A DNA stretch of 64,000 nt from an uncultured Spirochaetaceae bacterium (lineage in GTDB: Bacteria; Spirochaetota; Spirochaetia; Sphaerochaetales; Sphaerochaetaceae), in assembly GCA_944389025.1 (NCBI GenBank), contig CALXKU010000002.1, positions 1 through 64,000 of the forward strand. The letters are read 5' to 3'. The first letter of the stretch is position 1. Every line of letters begins with the position of its first letter. The position numbers and the translations under genes are program-made. This document shows, one piece after another, positions 17,995 through 24,979 of the stretch. A model generated the notes under the pieces. It had not been told where the DNA came from and made no database searches. It worked only from the letters and a program-made list of their open reading frames with translations.

Positions 17995-18567
17995 TCAACG
18001 TGTATAATTTTTCTCCATGCGTGCATAGGAGACGACAGCATCCAAGCTCCTTTCAAGGAAGATAATCGTCTTTGAAACCATTGCCTCATCAAGACTGTCA
18101 CCATACTCTATCCAATTATAGAAATACCCCGAAAGGATATTGAATACGAAAGAACCTATCGCCTCCGCGTTTTCCGTACTAATCTCAGAATCTCTTACCT
18201 TGCACTTTGTAATGGCATCGGAAAGCGGGGTCAGTATTATCCTCGCATAATGCTGGAAAGTCTTGCTGTCTATGGAACAATAAGCATTGATAAGGACCTT
18301 CCTTCTTTTCTTAATCCTGAGAATCAGAAATGTCAGACACTGGCTCAAAGAGAAATCTCCCGCCTCGCACTCTTTCAGGAATCTTCCGGTCTCACGTTCT
18401 ATCGACCAGCTGAACAGATCATACACGTTTCTGAAATGATAATAGAAAGTCTGCCTGTTGACTCCAGCCCTATCCGCTATATCCTGAATCGTAATTTCCG
18501 AAAATGGTTTCTTCCTCATCAGATCCTCAAGAGCCATGGACAATGCTATCTTCGTGAAATCAGTCAT
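17995..18567 (-). CDS. TetR/AcrR-family regulator of the radical SAM module
   Basis: A 190-residue repressor-type protein. The N-terminal helix-turn-helix (ITIQDIADRAGVNRQTFYYHF, about residues 24-44) is followed by the DLFSWSIE segment seen in DhaS-like TetR proteins. The C-terminal domain is helical without a recognised ligand motif. It is the first gene of the minus-strand cluster, 65 nt from the radical SAM gene, and probably controls it. AGAGGGG supports the start. The promoter has TTGATT, 18 nt and TGTAAT (18614-18585). Confidence 0.88.
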   Translation of the reverse strand: MTDFTKIALSMALEDLMRKKPFSEITIQDIADRAGVNRQTFYYHFRNVYDLFSWSIERETGRFLKECEAGDFSLSQCLTFLILRIKKRRKVLINAYCSIDSKTFQHYARIILTPLSDAITKCKVRDSEISTENAEAIGSFVFNILSGYFYNWIEYGDSLDEAMVSKTIIFLERSLDAVVSYARMEKNYTR

Positions 18568-18584
18568 GTTCCCCTCTTTACTCC

Positions 18585-18614
18585 ATTACAATGCATCAGA
18601 AATAATCTAATCAA
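18585..18614 (-). promoter_or_regulatory. promoter of the second TetR gene
   Basis: Minus-strand TTGATT (18614-18609), 18-nt spacer, TGTAAT (18590-18585), just upstream of the ribosome binding site. Confidence 0.45.
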
Positions 18615-18757
18615 TAATTCGAGAAAAGGGAAACTGGAGAGCGGCCAGATGCTGACACGCCCTCCATGCTGCTTCTTTTCTATCCTTTAACTGCTGAAAG
18701 TACGATTTTGTTCATCATTAAATCTAAAATCTTTAAAAAAAATCTCAAAAAAGCTAA

Positions 18758-18775
18758 ATTCATATCGATATGAAT
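18758..18775. promoter_or_regulatory. 18-bp perfect palindrome over the aroA start codon
   Basis: ATTCATATCGATATGAAT is fully self-complementary and contains the aroA ATG at 18770. It lies in the gap between the divergent TetR gene and aroA. It could be an operator, or it could be chance in AT-rich sequence. Confidence 0.35.
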
Positions 18776-20020
18776 GAAAATGCAACTATCTGGATCCCTG
18801 GCTCGAAGAGTCAGACCATAAGAGCCCTTCTGATAGCCTCTTTCTCCAGGGGTAAGAGCACCATCATAAATCCGCTGATCTCATCGGATACTCTTTCAAC
18901 AGCCAACGCCCTTAAAACTCTGGGGGTAAAAATCGATTATGATGAGGGAAAAAAGCTTTTCCGAGTGGATGCTGAGAATATTGGAAAAGGATTTGACAAG
19001 GTAACACTGGACCTTGGAAACAGCGGAACGGGGACCTACCTTCTCCTTGGCCTCGCAGCATCCCTTGAAAAAGAGATAACAATCACGGGGGATGAGAGCC
19101 TCTCAAGCCGTCCCATAGCCCCCCTTGCAAAGGCATACGAGGATTTAGGGGCAGAGGTCAGCACCAATGATGGCTTTCTACCGGTAACAATAAAAGGGCC
19201 GCTAAAGGGGGGAAGGACTGAGATAGAGTGCAGGACAAGCCAGTACCTCTCAAGCCTTCTTCTCGCTTCCGTCCTTTGCTCTGCGGACGTTGAGATAACC
19301 TGTCCCCTTCTTTATGAGAAACCGTACGTGGCCATAACCCTTTCCTGGCTCGACAGACAGGGAATAAGCTATGAAATAAGCGATGATTACCTTCATAGCA
19401 GAGTAAAAGGCGGGCAGGCATTCCAGGCAGGGCAATTCACCGTCTCAGGAGACTATTCCTCCGCATCGTTCTTCTTCGCGCTTGCCGCAGCATCTGGAAA
19501 GAGCGTTACGGTGCTTGGCCTCGACAGATATGATAGTCAAGGAGATAAAAGAGTCCTTGATGTGCTTCAAGCCATGGGATGCTCTGTAGTCTGGGTGGAA
19601 AACGGCGTGATGGTAAAAGGTCCTGAGCATCTTAAGGGTGGCACGTTCGATATCAACGACATACCGGATGCGCTTCCAATCCTTGCCGCAATCTCAACAC
19701 TTGCAGAGAGTGACGTACGCCTTACGAATGTTCCTCAGGCGAGAATAAAGGAAACGGACAGGATCCGGGTGATGCATGATGAGCTCACAAAGCTGGGAGC
19801 AAAAGTGACGGAAGAGGATGATGGACTCATAATACACTCCGGTTCCAAACTCCACGGAGGAAAGGTCTCAGGACATAAGGATCATAGGATAATTATGGCC
19901 CTTTCAATACTGGGTGTCCTAATAGATGGCATAGAGATCGATGATACAAAACACGCATCTGTCACTTTCCCGACATTTTTCACACTTCTTAACGAAGTAA
20001 GAGAGGAGACAGGCATATGA
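18770..20020 (+). CDS. aroA: 3-phosphoshikimate 1-carboxyvinyltransferase (EPSP synthase)
   Basis: Joins PEP to shikimate-3-phosphate in aromatic amino acid synthesis. The 416-residue, two-domain protein has the IPGSKSQTIRAL start, SSRPIAPL, the SQYLSSLLLAS segment, KETDRIRVMHDELTKLG and GHKDHRIIMALS, all expected. One position differs. In the usual GNSGT-x-x-R motif, the Arg that contacts PEP (Arg124 in E. coli) aligns with Tyr90 here (GNSGTGTYLLLG). No ribosome binding site is visible; TAAATT lies nine bases upstream, so a leaderless start is possible. It overlaps the next gene by four bases (ATGA). Confidence 0.93.
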   Translation: MNENATIWIPGSKSQTIRALLIASFSRGKSTIINPLISSDTLSTANALKTLGVKIDYDEGKKLFRVDAENIGKGFDKVTLDLGNSGTGTYLLLGLAASLEKEITITGDESLSSRPIAPLAKAYEDLGAEVSTNDGFLPVTIKGPLKGGRTEIECRTSQYLSSLLLASVLCSADVEITCPLLYEKPYVAITLSWLDRQGISYEISDDYLHSRVKGGQAFQAGQFTVSGDYSSASFFFALAAASGKSVTVLGLDRYDSQGDKRVLDVLQAMGCSVVWVENGVMVKGPEHLKGGTFDINDIPDALPILAAISTLAESDVRLTNVPQARIKETDRIRVMHDELTKLGAKVTEEDDGLIIHSGSKLHGGKVSGHKDHRIIMALSILGVLIDGIEIDDTKHASVTFPTFFTLLNEVREETGI

Positions 20021-20463
20021 AACGCTGCATAGTATATGAAGGAGAGACGGCAAAAGAGCTTGCAGGATCCCTCTTTCCATCAGATTCCAAGATCGATGCA
20101 AGGAGCAACGAAGTAATAGATCAGGAGGCGGATGTACTTGGCTTCTTGATTCCAGCAAGAAAAGGTGCTCTTCCCAGCATGATGGTCCGATATATTGAAA
20201 ATACGCTTCGAGAGAGGGACAATACTGGTCTTGGGTACATCTTCGCCATCATAATCCCAGAAGGAAAGAAAGGGCTCTGGACCGAAGACCGTATCAGCAT
20301 GCTTCTCGCATCATCCGGTTGCGTTCTTTCATACTGGAGTGAGTATGATGAGAAAAAGAAAGAGGAAATTCTTACCGACATTGCAGAAGAGAAATTCAGG
20401 ATTGCAGGACATGGCCCTGTTTTCCGCATATTCGGAAGGAAGATAAGCACTTATCAGGAATAG
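20017..20463 (+). CDS. hypothetical flavodoxin-like protein
   Basis: A 148-residue cytosolic protein I cannot name. The segment GFLIPARKGALPSMMVRYIENTL resembles the flavodoxin-fold half of EFR1-type flavodoxin/ferredoxin proteins (loop plus helix after the fourth strand). However, the N-terminal phosphate-binding loop is poor and there are no ferredoxin cysteines. A flavin-binding or purely structural Rossmann-like fold is possible. It overlaps aroA by four bases and precedes patB by nine, so it is translationally coupled in a three-gene operon. Confidence 0.6.
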   Translation: MKRCIVYEGETAKELAGSLFPSDSKIDARSNEVIDQEADVLGFLIPARKGALPSMMVRYIENTLRERDNTGLGYIFAIIIPEGKKGLWTEDRISMLLASSGCVLSYWSEYDEKKKEEILTDIAEEKFRIAGHGPVFRIFGRKISTYQE

Positions 20464-20472
20464 GGAGGAGAT

Positions 20473-21699
20473 ATGGAATTTGATTTCGACAATCCTGTCA
20501 ACCGTAAAGGTACTGACAGCATAAAATGGAATGAGGATGTCATAGAATCCATCTGTTCAAACAGGAAAGCGGATGCTTTCTGGGTTGCAGACATGGATTT
20601 CAAGACCGAAGAGCATATAAAGCTGAGTGCGCAAAGAGAGGCTGAGCTTGGAATATTCGGCTATCCGCTTGAAGCTCCTGTAACGGGCATCTTCGCGCAG
20701 TGGGCAAAGAAAAGGCATGACTGGGAAATCGATGAGAGCAAGACAACATTCGTAAACGGCCTTCTTCATGGTGTAGCACTTGCAGTGGACATGTTCTCTA
20801 AAGAAGGAGATGGGATTCTTATCCCAAGCCCCACATACCGTCCTTTCATGGAAATCTCGGCAGACAGCAAGAGGGTCATGGTGGACATGCCGCTTAAAAA
20901 AGAGCAAGACGGGAAATTCAGTCTGGACAGGAACCTCTTTCTTGAGAAACTTTCCCAAGCAAAACTTGTCCTCTTCTGCTCACCGCACAACCCCTCGGGT
21001 CTTGTATTCTCTCTTGAAGATCTGAGATTCGTCCTTAGCGAGGCAAAAAAGCAGGAAAAGCTCGTCATCTCCGATGAAATCCATGCGGATCTCTCCCACC
21101 CTTCCTCAACCCATATCCCAATGGGTAAGGCAAATGAAGGAATCGGGGCTGATGTGATAACCTTCATGGCACCATCAAAGACGTTCAACCTTGCGGGAGA
21201 GCATGCAGGTTTTGCCGTCTTCTCGAACGAAGAAATGTTTGGCGAATTCACACTAAGACAGAGGGCTCTGCGCCTTACCACCCCCGGCTATACGATCAAG
21301 CAACTTATGAGTGCGGCATATCTTGAGGGATATGAATACAACCAAGCGCTCTGCTTATACCTCGAGAATACGGTAAAGGCGATGAGAAAATACCTTGAAA
21401 AGGAGTGCCCGGAGCTTAAGCTTGCGAACTCCGAGGCATCATTCGTCACATTCCTGGACTGCTCTGAGGTCTATAATAAGATAGAGAAGAAGGTACTCTC
21501 TGAGCCGGAGAAATACAGGATTGCAAAAGGTGGAGGAATACTCTCACCGTTCTTCGGAGTCGAGGCGGCCATCTGCATGAATGATGGCACATGGTTCGGC
21601 CCTTCTTACAAGGAGTATGTGAGACTTAATTACGGAACTTCAAGGGCATTCACAATGAACGCTCTTGAGCGCATTGTTAAAGCTGTTAAAGTTCTATGA
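20473..21699 (+). CDS. patB: PatB/MalY-type PLP-dependent C-S lyase/aminotransferase
   Basis: A fold-type I pyridoxal-phosphate enzyme of 408 residues, similar to cystathionine beta-lyases of the PatB/MalY class. These cleave cystathionine or cysteine conjugates to release thiols. Diagnostic parts: N-terminal FDNPVNRKGTDSIKWN, the ADMDFKTEEHI segment, the SPHNPSG motif that orients PLP, SDEIHADL (Asp on the pyridine nitrogen) and the Schiff-base lysine in APSKTFNLAGEH. Aminotransferase activity is possible too. AGGGAGGAG precedes the ATG. The gene runs 14 bp into the convergent addA. Confidence 0.9.
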   Translation: MEFDFDNPVNRKGTDSIKWNEDVIESICSNRKADAFWVADMDFKTEEHIKLSAQREAELGIFGYPLEAPVTGIFAQWAKKRHDWEIDESKTTFVNGLLHGVALAVDMFSKEGDGILIPSPTYRPFMEISADSKRVMVDMPLKKEQDGKFSLDRNLFLEKLSQAKLVLFCSPHNPSGLVFSLEDLRFVLSEAKKQEKLVISDEIHADLSHPSSTHIPMGKANEGIGADVITFMAPSKTFNLAGEHAGFAVFSNEEMFGEFTLRQRALRLTTPGYTIKQLMSAAYLEGYEYNQALCLYLENTVKAMRKYLEKECPELKLANSEASFVTFLDCSEVYNKIEKKVLSEPEKYRIAKGGGILSPFFGVEAAICMNDGTWFGPSYKEYVRLNYGTSRAFTMNALERIVKAVKVL

Positions 21700-24600
21700 C
21701 CTTCCCTTCCGAGTCCCAGAAGGGGCCACTTTCCATGCTACGGAGATATAGCAGTACTCCGTAGCATTTTTTTCCAAGCATCCCCTCTCCAGCCTTTATG
21801 TATGCACAGATCTGTCCCTTGTGGAAATCTGGATTCATCTCCCTGTCACTCTTATAATCAACCACCAGGTTATAATCATTTCCGAGGACGAGAAGATCTA
21901 TCGAGCCCTCTGCCACTTTGCCCTCATAAGGCATATAGAATCTCTCCTCAGAAAGGGTTTCATTTCCAAGCACATGCTTTTTATAGAAATCCGATAAAAG
22001 GAATCTTTCCAATACATTGCGAGCCTCATCGTTAATCTTCCTCTCCCCCTCTTCTCCCAGGTTCTCATTCTCATAGTAAGGAGCACTTATTTTATTAAAA
22101 TGGGCTTCCAGAGCCGAGTGCAGAAGAGTGCCGAAATCCGAATAAAGAGAGTGTTTTGCCAGAAGCTCATCTACACCATTTCCAAAGTCGGGTAGCTTTC
22201 TGTAATTCCCTGTATCATAATAATTTTCATCATTATCATGAGCTAAGTCCTTGACCCCTGCCTTATCATCTTTGTAAGTCCCCCTTACTACACTCTCCTT
22301 GGTGTAGAAAGCATCAAAGGTATTCGCACTTTCCCACTTGCTATCAATCTGACTTTCAGAAAGCCTTCTGAAAGTCCTGATATTAACCCTCTCATCCTCT
22401 CGGGCAGGCATATCATAAAGAGAGGCAAGCGAACCCTTTCGTATCTTATCGCCCGATGCTATTACCACCAGATGGCTCTCAGCCCTTGTAAGAGCCACAT
22501 ATAAGAGCCTCTTCGCTTCAGCTTCAAGCCTCCTTCTTTCAAAGTCATAAAAGAGTTTCGATATGCCTTTCTCCCTGCTCTGATCAAGGGCAAGGAAGCC
22601 TGGATAACGGCTATGAATCAGACGCGAGTAATCGCCCCCCTTAGGCTTTGAGTTAGCACCAGCTAGAATGACAATCGGGAATTCAAGTCCTTTCGACTTA
22701 TGTATGTTCATAAGCTTTATCCCACCCATCCTTATCCGGAGAAGATCGACATCGAGTCTGTCCGGCTTATCAAGGTGTGCTTTAAGGTATGAGAGGAAAT
22801 CGAATATGTTTTCCGCCCTCCGTGCAATCTCCCAGAGATACTCGTAATGCTCCTTGTATGATGAGAGGCTCATCTTCGACTCGATATAGCTGCTGTATCC
22901 GCTCTCATAATAAAGCCGGTCTATTATTTTTTCTGCACTCAGTCGCCCCATGTCCGCTCTGAGAGAGAGATAGAAAGACCTGAGCCTTTTCATTCTTTCA
23001 AGCTCCGCCTCAGTGAAAGCGGAAGAAGAATGCGAAAACGGCTCACCTATGAGCTCCTCGGATGAGAATGCATCACGGATGGACATTATCGCCTCATCGC
23101 CGAGTCTAATGAACGGTGATCTAAGAATAGCAAGATAGCTCTTCTTATCAGAGGGGAAAACAAGAAGCGAAAGAAACGAGGCAATATCTGCCGAAAGCGC
23201 TTCAACGGTTATAGAATTGCTCTGTATGACCGTATATGGAATTCCTTCCCTTCGGAACACCTTCTCAAGCGGCATCTGACTCTTTGATGTGCGATATAGG
23301 ATTGCTATATCATCGTACGAAGCCTTTCTCTTTCCGCTATCAGATGGAATGGCAAAAGCATCATCCTGAACAATCTCCATGACAAGTGTGGCAATATACT
23401 CAGCTTCATTCTCCGCCTCTGCTAGAAGCTCATCATCACTGTCATCGCCCTCCTCAATCTCATCAACCATCTCCTCGGAGAGTGCATAAGTCACACTTGC
23501 AGATACCCCAAAGGATGGCTCACGGGATAGCACCCCATCAAAATCGGCCTCAAAGCATGAGAGGTCACGGCCTGCGGAAGAAGAGAAGAAATCCTCCTGT
23601 ATCCTCTCGTAGGGGCTTATCTCTTCTCTACGCATGACGTGCGGGAACACCCTGTTGAAGTGATCGATCAAGGCAGGCTCAGAACGGTAATTCGTCCTCA
23701 TGCTCAGATGTTTCCCCCCTATGGATACGATCTCATTCTTGAGATTGTTAAAAACGGAAACATCGGCATTCCTGAACGCGTATATGCTCTGCTTGTCGTC
23801 CCCTACGAAAAAAAGCTTCGTGTTATCGAGATCCTCAGCCTTCGGCACCCCCGTTCCCGAAACACATTCTTTCTCGCTTAATATGTATAACAGGTCCTTC
23901 TGAGCTGATGAGTTATCCTGGAACTCATCTATCATGATATAACGGAATTTGCGCTTATAATACGCTCTCACCAAAGAGTTGTCTGAAAGTATCCTCAAAG
24001 CAAGTGCTGAGACATCGGAGAACGTGAGAACACCCATTCTTCTCTTTTCGCTGCTGAGCAACGCGATGAAAGCGGAGAATGCCCTCATATACCTCTGATC
24101 CAAAGCAAGATTCTCCTTTATCGAGATCAAGAGGGGAAGCAAGGGCCTCCACTTCTCATTTATGACAGCCTTTATATCGGAATAGATTTTAGCTCTGGCC
24201 TGATTCAGATTGAATCGCGGAAGCTTTTCATATTCCCTTGAAGCAAGGTAATCCCTGATACGATATATTGCCTCCACCCCATCCTTTTTAAAGAATATGG
24301 AATCTTCCATGGCAGATGTCTTATATGATTCGATTTCATCAAGAACAGAGAATGCATAATCTAGATATATTTTTTCAATCCTATTTAGGAATGATATAAA
24401 TATATTACTTTCTGTTTCTGGATCAAATTCCGTGAGAATTGTTACATTTGAGCTGACAGGAAGGAAGAGATCCGAATAGATTGAATCGGGATTGAAAATG
24501 CGAGAAAGCGGAAGCATGACCTCCTTCTCACTCTCATAAAGTGTGGAGACCGCCTTTTTTATCAGCCTCTCCTCCCCGTCCTGGTCGAGGATATCGAAAT

Positions 24601-24979
24601 CACGGGAGATCCCATAGCGTGCACTATCCGTTCTGGCAATTTCGTTTGAAAACGAATCAAGCGTCGATATGCTGGCGGAAGAGAATGAGGCAAGAGCTTC
24701 CTTGACAGGACCTTCATCTTCGGAAACGGATTTTAAAAGAGAATAAATCCTCTCATACATCTCGGAAGCCGCCTTCTTCGTGAATGTCAGCGTGAGAATC
24801 TCATCAACCTTCGCCTTCTCCTCCATTATCAGACGAAGGAAACGGCATGACAGAACCGTGGTCTTTCCGCTACCTGCCCCCGCAGAGACGACGGTCGCCA
24901 CGTCGCTCTCAACAGCGGCAAGCTGCTCAGCTGAAAGCTTTCGCTTTGAAACGGCTAGAAAATCGCTAAATGTTCTCAT
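21686..24979 (-). CDS. addA: AddA-like helicase/nuclease subunit
   Basis: The helicase-nuclease subunit of an AddAB-type double-strand-break resection machine feeding RecA. 1097 residues from the ATG at 24979. UvrD-type motifs: Walker A SAGAGSGKTT (about 32-41), LTFTKKAASEM, DEFQDNS, GDDKQSIYAFRNAD, SMRTNYRSEP, MNIHKSKGLEFP and YVALTRAES. The C-terminal PD-(D/E)XK nuclease has GTLLHSALEAH and LVVDYKSDRE. An in-frame extension goes to 25030, but 24979 gives an ATGA overlap with the addB stop and GGAGG eleven bases upstream. The far 3' end carries the terminator of the opposing patB operon. Confidence 0.9.
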   Translation of the reverse strand: MRTFSDFLAVSKRKLSAEQLAAVESDVATVVSAGAGSGKTTVLSCRFLRLIMEEKAKVDEILTLTFTKKAASEMYERIYSLLKSVSEDEGPVKEALASFSSASISTLDSFSNEIARTDSARYGISRDFDILDQDGEERLIKKAVSTLYESEKEVMLPLSRIFNPDSIYSDLFLPVSSNVTILTEFDPETESNIFISFLNRIEKIYLDYAFSVLDEIESYKTSAMEDSIFFKKDGVEAIYRIRDYLASREYEKLPRFNLNQARAKIYSDIKAVINEKWRPLLPLLISIKENLALDQRYMRAFSAFIALLSSEKRRMGVLTFSDVSALALRILSDNSLVRAYYKRKFRYIMIDEFQDNSSAQKDLLYILSEKECVSGTGVPKAEDLDNTKLFFVGDDKQSIYAFRNADVSVFNNLKNEIVSIGGKHLSMRTNYRSEPALIDHFNRVFPHVMRREEISPYERIQEDFFSSSAGRDLSCFEADFDGVLSREPSFGVSASVTYALSEEMVDEIEEGDDSDDELLAEAENEAEYIATLVMEIVQDDAFAIPSDSGKRKASYDDIAILYRTSKSQMPLEKVFRREGIPYTVIQSNSITVEALSADIASFLSLLVFPSDKKSYLAILRSPFIRLGDEAIMSIRDAFSSEELIGEPFSHSSSAFTEAELERMKRLRSFYLSLRADMGRLSAEKIIDRLYYESGYSSYIESKMSLSSYKEHYEYLWEIARRAENIFDFLSYLKAHLDKPDRLDVDLLRIRMGGIKLMNIHKSKGLEFPIVILAGANSKPKGGDYSRLIHSRYPGFLALDQSREKGISKLFYDFERRRLEAEAKRLLYVALTRAESHLVVIASGDKIRKGSLASLYDMPAREDERVNIRTFRRLSESQIDSKWESANTFDAFYTKESVVRGTYKDDKAGVKDLAHDNDENYYDTGNYRKLPDFGNGVDELLAKHSLYSDFGTLLHSALEAHFNKISAPYYENENLGEEGERKINDEARNVLERFLLSDFYKKHVLGNETLSEERFYMPYEGKVAEGSIDLLVLGNDYNLVVDYKSDREMNPDFHKGQICAYIKAGEGMLGKKCYGVLLYLRSMESGPFWDSEGKVIEL
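21735..21773 (+). terminator. terminator of the aroA-patB operon, inside the addA coding region
   Basis: Perfect 11-bp stem ATGCTACGGAG/CTCCGTAGCAT (21735-21745, 21757-21767), 11-nt loop, then a T run to 21773. It lies 36 nt past the patB stop within the last codons of the opposing addA gene. Confidence 0.85.
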
